Positions 1 to 5,895 of a stretch of 16,582 nucleotides of DNA are shown one piece after another (positions within the stretch are counted from its first letter, which is position 1; every line of letters begins with the position of its first letter). Location of the stretch: NCBI GenBank assembly GCA_035627675.1, contig DASPLH010000237.1, positions 1-16,582 of the forward strand, written 5' to 3'. A model generated the notes under the pieces. That model was not told the origin of the DNA, did not search any database, and saw only the letters and a list, made by a program, of their open reading frames with translations. Both the position numbers and the translations under genes were made by a program. The stretch comes from DASPLH01 sp035627675 (GTDB taxonomy: Bacteria > Acidobacteriota > Terriglobia > Terriglobales > Acidobacteriaceae).

Positions 1-633
1 TCCGAGATCGACCGCCATCTCATCGACCAGTTCTCCAGGCGCGGCGTTCCACTCGTCTTCCTCGATGTGGGCACGGTGAAGACACGCGTCAGCAACATCT
101 GCGTGGACTACGCCACGGGCATTCACCAAGCGGTGGACCATCTGCGCAAGCTCGGCCACCGGCGGGTTGCGTTTATCAGCGGCCCGATCAAGCTCAAGTC
201 GGCTCGCATGCGCCGAACCGCGTTTGTCGAGTCGATGGCGGAGTTCCGCCTCGACCGAGACCGTTCACTCATGGTCGAGGGCAACCACAAGGTGGATGGC
301 GGACAGGCTGCCGCCGGCGCGTTGCTCGCGCTGCGCCGGCCTCCAACGGCGATCGTCGCATCGAACGACCTCACGGCCATCGGCGCGCTGCGCGCGATAC
401 ATGCCGCCGGGCTCAATGTGCCCCGCGACATCTCGCTGGTGGGCTTCGACGACATCGAACTCAGCCAATACACGGAGCCGCCTCTGACGACCGTGCGTCT
501 TTCGCGTCACGAACTTGGGAAGGCGGCCTTCAATGCACTGGCCGATATGCTGGAAGAGCCGTCCGGGCACGGACAGCAACTTAGGGTATCCACAAAACTG
601 GTGCTGCGCGAAAGCACGGCACGTTGCAAGTGA
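1..633 (+). CDS. LacI/GalR-family transcriptional regulator, C-terminal part (5' end outside window)
   Basis: The reading frame is open from base 1, so the N-terminal helix-turn-helix and part of the sensor domain lie before the window. The visible 210 residues are the periplasmic-binding-protein-like ligand domain of LacI/GalR repressors. The segment around VDYATGIHQAVDHLRKLGHRR is the usual 'GG..A..HL...GHR.ia.i.G' region. It is followed by a TAIVASNDLTAIGALRAI stretch and the family signature VGFDDIELSQYTEPPLTTV near the C-terminus. Such proteins bind a sugar or sugar derivative and repress nearby catabolic genes. The next gene, 44 bases downstream on the same strand, encodes a secreted sugar mutarotase, so a role in carbohydrate use is likely. 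The ligand cannot be read from the sequence. Confidence 0.93.
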   Translation, partial: SEIDRHLIDQFSRRGVPLVFLDVGTVKTRVSNICVDYATGIHQAVDHLRKLGHRRVAFISGPIKLKSARMRRTAFVESMAEFRLDRDRSLMVEGNHKVDGGQAAAGALLALRRPPTAIVASNDLTAIGALRAIHAAGLNVPRDISLVGFDDIELSQYTEPPLTTVRLSRHELGKAAFNALADMLEEPSGHGQQLRVSTKLVLRESTARCK

Positions 634-665
634 CAGGCAGTGAACGTACCACCATCCAAAGAAGC

Positions 666-673
666 GAGGAGGG
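666..673 (+). promoter_or_regulatory. Shine-Dalgarno sequence deciding the galM TTG start
   Basis: GAGGAGGG lies 4 bases before the TTG at 678 (5 bases from the GGAGG core). No comparable site precedes TTG 624. The choice is supported by the signal peptide that begins at 678. Confidence 0.75.
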
Positions 674-677
674 CGAA

Positions 678-1799
678 TTGAGCCTACGCACCGCAGTTGC
701 AGCTCTGTTCCTTTTGGCATTCATCATGGTCGGCCCACATTCGTCGGACGCGAAGACAACAATGATGACGAAATCATTTGGCACGGCAGATGGAACGCAG
801 GTCAAGCTCTATGTACTGAAGAACTCGCGTGGCATGGAAGTGGCCATCTCGGACTTCGGCGCGACGGTCGTTTCTCTCAAGGTTCCGGACCGCACCGGAA
901 ACTTCGCCGACGTCGTGCTCGGGTATGACGACGCGAGCGGCTACGTCAACGACAAGAGCTACTTCGGAGCCGCCATCGGCCGCTACGGCAACCGCATCGG
1001 CAAGGCGCGGTTTACGCTGAACGGAAAGACGTACGAACTTTCCAAAAACGATGGCGAAAACCAGTTGCACGGCGGCGTGAAGGGCTTCAACAAAAAGGTC
1101 TGGACGGCGAAGCCCGTGCGCGGCGGCGTTCGGTTCACCTACGCCAGCAAGGACGGCGAGGAGGGCTACCCCGGCAACCTCAAGGCCGAAGTCACCTACA
1201 CGCTGACCGATAAGAACGAGTTGAAGATCGATTACCGCGCAACAACTGACAAATCGACGGTGGTAAATCTTACGAACCACTCATATTTCAACCTCGCCGC
1301 CGACGGGGACATCCTGAAGCACGAGCTCACACTGCACGCGAGCAAGTTCACGCCCGTGGATGCCACGCTGATTCCCACCGGCGAGATTCGCGACGTGAAG
1401 AACACGCCGTTCGATTTCACGAAGGCCGCGGCCATTGGCTCACGCATCGGTAACGAGGATGAGCAGCTGAAGTTCGGCAAAGGCTACGATCACAACTTCG
1501 TGCTGGACCGCCCGAAGGCGGGCCTGGCCACGGTCGCCGAGGTGTACGAACCAACGTCGGGGCGCGTGCTGACCGTGCTCACCACCGAGCCGGGAATCCA
1601 GTTCTACAGCGGAAACTTCCTGGACGGCACGACGAAAGGAAAGGGCGGCAAAGCGTACCAGTTCCGAACGGGATTCTGCCTCGAGACGCAGCACTTCCCG
1701 GACTCACCGAACAAGCCCGATTTCCCATCGACGGTCCTGAATCCGGGCAGCGAGTACAAATCGACGACGATCTATCAGTTCTCAACCCGCCCGAAGTAA
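678..1799 (+). CDS. galM: Aldose 1-epimerase (galactose mutarotase), exported
   Basis: Interconverts alpha and beta anomers of aldoses such as galactose or glucose. The frame is open from TTG 624, but I choose TTG at 678 because GAGGAGGG sits at 666-673 just upstream and the protein then begins with a clean signal peptide (LSLRTAVAALFLLAFIMVG...SSDA, about 25 residues). This gives 373 aa, normal for the family plus a leader. Family landmarks, numbered from 678: NRIGKARF near 105-112, LHGG with catalytic-type His131, NLTNHSYFNL with His201, and FCLETQHFPDSPN with Glu336 as the likely general base. These match the two His and one Glu of known GalM enzymes. The signal peptide implies periplasmic action, as in several acidobacterial and Bacteroidetes mutarotases. 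It follows the LacI-type gene and ends at a strong terminator. The function call is firm; substrate preference is not visible. Confidence 0.95.
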   Translation: MSLRTAVAALFLLAFIMVGPHSSDAKTTMMTKSFGTADGTQVKLYVLKNSRGMEVAISDFGATVVSLKVPDRTGNFADVVLGYDDASGYVNDKSYFGAAIGRYGNRIGKARFTLNGKTYELSKNDGENQLHGGVKGFNKKVWTAKPVRGGVRFTYASKDGEEGYPGNLKAEVTYTLTDKNELKIDYRATTDKSTVVNLTNHSYFNLAADGDILKHELTLHASKFTPVDATLIPTGEIRDVKNTPFDFTKAAAIGSRIGNEDEQLKFGKGYDHNFVLDRPKAGLATVAEVYEPTSGRVLTVLTTEPGIQFYSGNFLDGTTKGKGGKAYQFRTGFCLETQHFPDSPNKPDFPSTVLNPGSEYKSTTIYQFSTRPK

Positions 1800-1823
1800 A
1801 CGCAACATTTCGTCGCAACAAAC

Positions 1824-1855
1824 AAGGCACGGCTCACGCCGTGCCTTTTCTTCGT
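1824..1855 (+). terminator. Rho-independent terminator after galM
   Basis: A perfect 10-bp stem AAGGCACGGC (1824-1833) and GCCGTGCCTT (1838-1847) closes a TCAC loop and is followed by a T-rich run (TTCTTCGTTT). It lies 24 bases after the galM stop, so it ends the LacI/galM transcript. Confidence 0.9.
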
Positions 1856-1913
1856 TTCGTATTCCGACTGGGTCAGAGTTACTATGCGAGAGCTTTCTTC
1901 TTGGAATCGTCCG

Positions 1914-2219
1914 GAGCGCCAGAAGAGATCGGCTCGATTCTTGAGTTGCAAGAACGCCCATGAAGCTGATTCTGAACATCGTCGGCTTTGTCCTGATCAT
2001 GTCCGCACTGCTCTTGCTGCCACACATCGGCGATGGAGTCGCTGGCGTCAAAGGCTATGCCATCAGCATCATTGGTTGGGTCCTTTGGTGGCGGTTGGTC
2101 GAATGGTTATATAGGACGAAGCCGAGGAGTGCTCAGCCATCGGGCAGTTCTGACCCAAGTGATACGAGATCGACCGGCGCGCCCAGAGTCCAGCATTAGA
2201 GCGCCAGAAGGGTCGGCTC
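1914..2219. repeat. Imperfect direct repeat pair bracketing the small ORF
   Basis: GAGCGCCAGAAG followed by AGATCGGCTC at 1914-1935 recurs as GAGCGCCAGAAG followed by GGTCGGCTC at 2199-2219. The copies share 12 identical bases, then one substitution and one indel, then 8 identical bases. They flank the putative small membrane-protein ORF. No transposase or inverted termini are visible. Confidence 0.6.
1960..2199 (+). CDS. Possible small membrane protein of unknown function
   Basis: A 79-aa ORF starting at ATG 1960. I do not recognise the family. Two hydrophobic segments can be seen, about residues 3-22 (ILNIVGFVLIMSALLLLP) and 31-49 (KGYAISIIGWVLWWRLVEW). A polar Ser/Pro-rich tail of about 28 residues follows. 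There is no good Shine-Dalgarno motif before the ATG and no visible promoter, so expression is uncertain. The hydrophobic pattern is better than expected for a random ORF. It sits alone between the galM terminator and tRNA-Ser, inside the direct-repeat pair. If it is not a gene, the whole 1851-2269 stretch is non-coding apart from those repeats. Confidence 0.4.
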   Translation: MKLILNIVGFVLIMSALLLLPHIGDGVAGVKGYAISIIGWVLWWRLVEWLYRTKPRSAQPSGSSDPSDTRSTGAPRVQH

Positions 2220-2269
2220 TCGTACGTCATTGCTCCTCACTGGGTGATTCAACGGGATCAGAAAAGCTC

Positions 2270-2359
2270 TGGCGGAGAGAGTGGGATTCGAACCCACGTT
2301 AGAGTTTCCCCTAAACACGCTTTCCAAGCGTGCGCCTTCAGCCACTCGGCCATCTCTCC
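2270..2359 (-). tRNA. tRNA-Ser (anticodon GGA), CCA encoded
   Basis: On the minus strand the 7-bp acceptor stem GGAGAGA pairs with TCTCTCC, followed by discriminator G and an encoded CCA (2270-2272). The D-arm contains GGCCGAGTGGCTGAAGG, typical of tRNA-Ser. The anticodon arm ACGC-TTGGAAA-GCGT carries anticodon GGA, reading UCC and UCU. A long variable arm, characteristic of serine tRNA, precedes a T-arm with GGTTCGAATCC. Total length is 90 nt including CCA. Confidence 0.97.
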
Positions 2360-2390
2360 GCTTCGGGAAGGTACTACTGAGGCTGATCAA

Positions 2391-2420
2391 CCGGGCGCAG
2401 GTGATGCCCGGCTTTTCTAT
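2391..2420 (+). terminator. Hairpin with T-run, possible terminator on the plus strand
   Basis: CCGGGC (2391-2396) pairs with GCCCGG (2406-2411) across a 9-base loop and is followed by CTTTTCTAT on the plus strand. No strong plus-strand gene lies just upstream. It could stop stray transcription, or on the minus strand form part of the tRNA-Ser leader. Weak call. Confidence 0.35.
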
Positions 2421-2424
2421 TGTA
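2419..2424 (-). promoter_or_regulatory. Possible -10 box for tRNA-Ser
   Basis: TACAAT on the minus strand, about 60 bases before the mature tRNA 5' end. No convincing -35 hexamer is visible 16-18 bases upstream. The same hexamer appears before bfr and the GNAT gene. The rest of 2425-2605 holds nothing I can identify. Confidence 0.4.
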
Positions 2425-2605
2425 GCGTAGCTGCGCCTTCCCGGCACATGCCGCGCAAGGCTCTTGAAGCACTTCGGTCGAAAACGGCAAGGGCCTCTGC
2501 TCGCAAGGCGGGCGCCCTGTGTGCGGAGGCCTCACAGACCGGCTTGGCTCTTCGGCGATCCGTTCGCATTCTGAACAGATCGGCGCGGCATCTCTCTCGA
2601 ATCGT

Positions 2606-3088
2606 CTACTTCGAGTCGTCGCCCTTCAACTGCTCGGAGAGGTAGTTCTGGATGCCGATCTCTTCGATCGCATGCAGCTGTGCCTCGAGCCAGTCAATGT
2701 GCTTCTCTTCGTCTTGCAGGATGTCTTCGATGAGTTCCTTCGAGCCGTTGTCGCCCGCATCCATGCAGATGCGGACTCCCTCGTTCAGACGCTTTACTGC
2801 GTCGTACTCGAGCTGGACATCGTTCTGGAACTGCTGAAGCACGTTCTGTCCGATATTGATCTTGAAGTAGTCGGTCATGTTCGGAGTGCCGTCCAGGAAC
2901 AGGATGCGTTCCATCAGCTTCTCCGCATGCACCATCTCCTCGATGGACTCCTTCTTGATCATCTTGGAGAGCCGGTAGTAGCCCCAGTTCTCGCACATTT
3001 CAGAGTGCAGAAAGTATTGATTGATGGCCGTGAGCTCGGCCTTCAAAACCTGGTTGAGCAGATCGATTACTTTGCTGTCGCCCTTCAA
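2606..3088 (-). CDS. bfr: Bacterioferritin
   Basis: A 160-aa four-helix-bundle iron-storage protein of normal length that oxidises Fe(II) and stores it in a 24-subunit shell. The residue register matches E. coli Bfr: ferroxidase ligands Glu18, Glu51, His54, Glu94, Glu127 and His130 are all present. Met52, the haem ligand that separates bacterioferritin from plain ferritin, is also present. The start is TTG at 3088, preceded on the minus strand by AGAGAGG with a 5-base gap; it gives the conserved MKGD N-terminus. It stands alone under its own promoter, and no bfd (bacterioferritin-associated ferredoxin) is visible nearby. Cytoplasmic. The identification is firm. Confidence 0.97.
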   Translation of the reverse strand: MKGDSKVIDLLNQVLKAELTAINQYFLHSEMCENWGYYRLSKMIKKESIEEMVHAEKLMERILFLDGTPNMTDYFKINIGQNVLQQFQNDVQLEYDAVKRLNEGVRICMDAGDNGSKELIEDILQDEEKHIDWLEAQLHAIEEIGIQNYLSEQLKGDDSK

Positions 3089-3168
3089 GTTTGCCTCTCT
3101 GACGGAAATTTCGCCGCAACCGCGGACACCGGCTCGTACCGGCCAGAAAACCGGCGCAACGGATCAAG

Positions 3169-3177
3169 ATTGTATCA
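3169..3177 (-). promoter_or_regulatory. Extended -10 promoter for bfr
   Basis: TGATACAAT on the minus strand is an extended -10 (TGnTAnAAT type), about 80 bases upstream of the bfr TTG. The -35 region is weak, which an extended -10 can tolerate. The intervening leader contains three CCGG-rich segments that could fold. I see no clear Fur-box palindrome. Confidence 0.55.
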
Positions 3178-3196
3178 GGAGCGAGGCGATGGGCTG

Positions 3197-3967
3197 CTAC
3201 GGAGTGCCGGAACTTGTTTGCCGGGCCGCCGCCGCGGCGCTGCGTTTGCCGGGCTCCGGCTTCACAAAGTTCTCCAGCAGGCGGTGATGCATCGAGTAGA
3301 GGGCCAGTTCCAGCCGGTCGCTCACCCCTAGCTTGTCATACACCTTGCGGAGATAGTTCTTCACCACCTGCTCGGTGGTGCCGACTTCCTGGGCGATGTC
3401 CTTGTTGCGGAGGCCCTGCGTAACGCCGGAAATGATCCACAGCTCTTTGGGCGTCAGTTTCACGCGGGTGGGCGGGTTCGTGAGCTGCGCCGCCTGGGCG
3501 CGGTACGCCTCGATCACCCAGTTGACGCCGCGATTGTCCAGCCACGTCTCGCCGGAGGAAACCTTGCGGATGCAGCGCACCAGCAGGTCCGGGGCGATCG
3601 ACCGCGTCACGATGCCCTTGACGCCGCGACGGAGGAATTCCACCGTTTCTTCCTCGCTCATGTCGGGAACGATCAGCACGACATGGAGCGAAGGCGAAAG
3701 CGCCAGAGCCTGGGAAACGGCGTCCGCCGGATTACTGCTCAGGATGGTTTCGAAAAGCAGCAGGTCGGCCGAGAACTTCGACACGGCGCCAAGCATCTGC
3801 TCGGTGGTGTCCGCCTGTGCGACGACTCGGATGTCGTCTTCCAGCGCAAAAATCTTCCGCATTCCGACGCGAAAGATAGGTTCGCTGTCGGCGACGATCA
3901 CACGAATCGGCGCCGCGGTCTGAGAATCGTTGGGAGTGGATCCTTCGGCCTGGTCTTCAGAGGCCAT
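3197..3967 (-). CDS. LuxR/NarL-type regulator with degenerate (pseudo-)receiver domain
   Basis: A 256-aa protein with a response-regulator receiver fold (about residues 20-135) and a C-terminal GerE/LuxR helix-turn-helix (about 170-227: LTPKELWIISGVTQGLRNKDIAQEVGTTEQVVKNYLRKVYDKLGV). The receiver lacks the usual switch residues. Where 'LLD' carries the phospho-accepting Asp there is LLLFET, so Glu replaces Asp. The acidic pair after beta1 is DS, the Thr/Ser after beta4 is Val-Pro (LIVPD), and the conserved Lys after beta5 is Arg (VTRS). It therefore probably does not work by phosphorylation; Glu may mimic an active state. The start is ATG 3967, not GTG 3973, because GGAG lies 8 bases before the ATG and only 2 before the GTG. 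The PilZ gene ends 15 bases upstream, so they form an operon. No histidine kinase is in the window. Confidence 0.9.
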   Translation of the reverse strand: MASEDQAEGSTPNDSQTAAPIRVIVADSEPIFRVGMRKIFALEDDIRVVAQADTTEQMLGAVSKFSADLLLFETILSSNPADAVSQALALSPSLHVVLIVPDMSEEETVEFLRRGVKGIVTRSIAPDLLVRCIRKVSSGETWLDNRGVNWVIEAYRAQAAQLTNPPTRVKLTPKELWIISGVTQGLRNKDIAQEVGTTEQVVKNYLRKVYDKLGVSDRLELALYSMHHRLLENFVKPEPGKRSAAAAARQTSSGTP

Positions 3968-3982
3968 GCGCACAGCTCCGGC

Positions 3983-4297
3983 TTACCTGACAAAGCGATA
4001 ATCGTCGATAACGGCGGCGACCGAGCAGCCGTCATCGCTGCGAGAGCAGCGTACCACGCGGCCCACGCAATTCACCAGAACATCTTTGGCCGAACCGACC
4101 ATCCGGGCAGGCATCTCGAGCGTGAACTCAACGGGCGTGCCAACCGGCAAACCGGCGTCCAACCTCAGCAGAACGCCGCCCGCCGAGATGTCCGAGGTTT
4201 CAGCCTTGTGCTCCCGCTGTTCGGTTCGCAGGGCGACGGGTATCCGCAGGGGGAAGCGGACCGAGCTGCGCATATTGGGGATGGCAGGGGTAGTCAC
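3983..4297 (-). CDS. PilZ-domain protein (c-di-GMP receptor candidate)
   Basis: A single-domain protein of 104 aa. It carries the two c-di-GMP-binding signatures of PilZ domains: RxxxR (R10-SSV-R14 in RSSVRFPL) and D/NxSxxG (DISAGG, residues 36-41). These are followed by the expected beta strands (VEFTLEMP, CVGRVVRC). Both motifs are intact, so nucleotide binding is plausible. The start is GTG at 4297, with a modest GTAGGA about 10 bases upstream; an internal ATG at 4273 would cut into the region before RxxxR. It is followed after 15 bases by the degenerate LuxR-type regulator, so the two are probably co-transcribed. The target process (pili, motility, exopolysaccharide, transcription) is not visible. 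Confidence 0.88.
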   Translation of the reverse strand: MTTPAIPNMRSSVRFPLRIPVALRTEQREHKAETSDISAGGVLLRLDAGLPVGTPVEFTLEMPARMVGSAKDVLVNCVGRVVRCSRSDDGCSVAAVIDDYRFVR

Positions 4298-4364
4298 CCC
4301 GTTAGCATCCTACCCCGCAAGTGGGGGGTCAACGTTACCAAAGGCCGTTGAACGTCGGGATTAG

Positions 4365-5747
4365 CTAAAACTTCGTAACCTCTGTGAAGTTAAACTCCCT
4401 GATTTTCATCGCCGGGACGACCATATCGAACGACTCCTCACCGCTGGCTCTGACCGGCGTGCCCATCGATTCCACATTGGAAAGCATGTGAATCAGGCTC
4501 TCGTTGAAACGGAAGTTCCGGACGCCGTGCTTCACCCGGCCGTTCTCGACCAGGAATGTCCCGTCGCGCGTCATGCCGGTAACGATCTTCTCGTAGGGAT
4601 CGACCTCGCGGATGTACCACAACCGCGTCACCAGGATTCCGCGCTCGGTCTCGGCCACCATCTGTTCCACCGATTGCGCCGGCTGCCCATCGCCGACCTC
4701 GAACACCACGTTCAGCGGCGCCTCGCCCATCTCGTTGGGCAGTGGAAACCCGTGCCCGGTCGGGTGCGGGTTCTTCACCTGCGCGACGAACTCCGAGCTT
4801 GCGATGCGCCTGGCAGCCGACCGCGACATCGCGATCTGGTTCACCACCCCGTTGGACACCAGTTCCAGCGTCTGGCGCTCGAGTCCTTCTCCGTCAAAAG
4901 GCGCACCCGCCTGGAGCGGGTGATGCGCGTCGTCGCGGATGTTGATGTTCTCCCCGAACAGCGGCTTGCCGATTCGGTTGTTAAGGAACGAGCGCTGATC
5001 GAGCAACGCCATGCCGCTGAAGTCCCAGAACATGAACCCAACGATGTCGAGCACGGCGGCGGGCTCAAGGATGACCGTGTACTTGCCCGCCGCGATCTCC
5101 CTCGGATCCGCCGAACCGCGAGCCTTCTCGGCGGCGATCTCGGCCAGCTTGACCGGATCGAGTTGCCGCACGTCCGGAGCGTTCGCCTTCTGCCATCCCG
5201 AAGAGTTCGCAGCCTGCATCGTGATGCTCGTCTCGGCGCTCGTCTGCTCGTGCCAGCGCTCGACGCCGTGAGAATTCACGATCGCTTCCAGGTGATCGCT
5301 GACGGCGAATACCCCGGCGGCGTTCAGGTTCTGGCGCCTGGCGACGTGCACCATGCGACCCACAACCTCGGCACGCTCGCCGGGACCGACGGCCGCTGTT
5401 TCCGCGAAGTGGCGCGAGGGCGCGACTCGCGTCCCGGTACCGTCGGCCTTGTACATCGGCATCAGGTCGGGATCTTCTTCCTGCACCCTGGCGAGCGATT
5501 CGGCGGCATGCACGCAACGGCGCAGGCTTTCCGGGTCCAGCTTGTTGGTGCTCGCGCGCGCCGTTCGCCCGCCAAACTGCACGCGCACCGAGATGCTGTA
5601 GTCCTCTTCCGAAACGTTCTGGAGGATCGTGTTGTTCGCGAAGCGCGTCAGCGCGCTGCGTCCGCCGCCGATCAGCAGTTCAACATCCGGAGTGGAAGCA
5701 AACGACCGTACACGGTTGAAGATGTCGCGGACGTGGTCTTTTGTCAT
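4365..5747 (-). CDS. tldE: TldE/PmbA-type subunit of the TldD-TldE metallopeptidase
   Basis: About 460 aa, the normal length for the TldD/PmbA family. Family features include an N-terminal ELLIGGGRSALTRFANNTILQNVSEED segment, the NSHGVERWHEQTSAE region, and a C-terminal TRLWYIREVDPYEKIVTGMTRDGTFLVENGRVKHGVRNFRFNES stretch. It lacks HExxxH, so it is the non-catalytic partner (TldE/PmbA) of the TldD encoded just upstream. In E. coli the pair forms a heterodimer that trims unfolded peptides, including the microcin B17 leader and the antitoxin CcdA. ATG 5747 and ATG 5753 are both possible starts. The 5753 codon lies inside a heptad repeat array, so I prefer 5747; neither has a clear ribosome site. 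Cytoplasmic. Substrates here are unknown. Confidence 0.92.
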   Translation of the reverse strand: MTKDHVRDIFNRVRSFASTPDVELLIGGGRSALTRFANNTILQNVSEEDYSISVRVQFGGRTARASTNKLDPESLRRCVHAAESLARVQEEDPDLMPMYKADGTGTRVAPSRHFAETAAVGPGERAEVVGRMVHVARRQNLNAAGVFAVSDHLEAIVNSHGVERWHEQTSAETSITMQAANSSGWQKANAPDVRQLDPVKLAEIAAEKARGSADPREIAAGKYTVILEPAAVLDIVGFMFWDFSGMALLDQRSFLNNRIGKPLFGENINIRDDAHHPLQAGAPFDGEGLERQTLELVSNGVVNQIAMSRSAARRIASSEFVAQVKNPHPTGHGFPLPNEMGEAPLNVVFEVGDGQPAQSVEQMVAETERGILVTRLWYIREVDPYEKIVTGMTRDGTFLVENGRVKHGVRNFRFNESLIHMLSNVESMGTPVRASGEESFDMVVPAMKIREFNFTEVTKF

Positions 5748-5751
5748 AAGC

Positions 5752-5779
5752 ATTCAGCACTCAGCGTTCAGCATTCAGC
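5752..5779 (-). repeat. Heptad array 1 (four GCTGAAT-like units)
   Basis: On the plus strand four tandem 7-mers: ATTCAGC, ACTCAGC, GTTCAGC, ATTCAGC. On the minus strand they read as GCTGAAT-type units and run directly into the tldE start, supplying the upstream of its two ATG codons. A second array in opposite orientation lies at 5868-5895. Confidence 0.85.
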
Positions 5780-5867
5780 TTCGATGGTAAACGTCTAGCG
5801 TCAGTTCGTGAGCTTTTGCCCACACCTGCAAGTCTCGAAAGTCTTTCAATGTAGGCCCTCGCTGCCT

Positions 5868-5895
5868 GAATGCCGACTGCTGACTGCTGACTACT
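5868..5895 (+). repeat. Heptad array 2 (four GACTGCT-like units), inverted relative to array 1
   Basis: On the plus strand four tandem 7-mers: GAATGCC, GACTGCT, GACTGCT, GACTACT. The phase GCTGACT on the plus strand resembles GCTGAAT of array 1 on the minus strand, so the arrays are imperfect inverted copies about 90 bases apart. The tldD stop codon (5891-5893) lies inside the last unit. Together the arrays span the whole tldD-tldE gap. Confidence 0.8.

Noticed and set aside
2270..2359. tRNA-Ser as an integration (att) site
   Set aside because: No second copy of the tRNA 3' end and no integrase in the window.
2519..3331. 270-aa plus-strand ORF opposite bfr
   Set aside because: Antisense to bacterioferritin, whose ligand residues are all in register.
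4298..4364. Hairpins CCCC-ACTTGC-GGGG and TCAACG/CGTTGA upstream of the PilZ gene
   Set aside because: Stems of only 4 and 6 bp without a T-run; could be chance in GC-rich DNA.
4488..5798. 436-aa plus-strand ORF opposite tldE
   Set aside because: Antisense shadow of a well-conserved gene in high-GC DNA; His/Arg/Val-rich composition and no domain.
5752..5895. CRISPR-like array
   Set aside because: Units are 7 bp and contiguous with no spacers; no cas genes.
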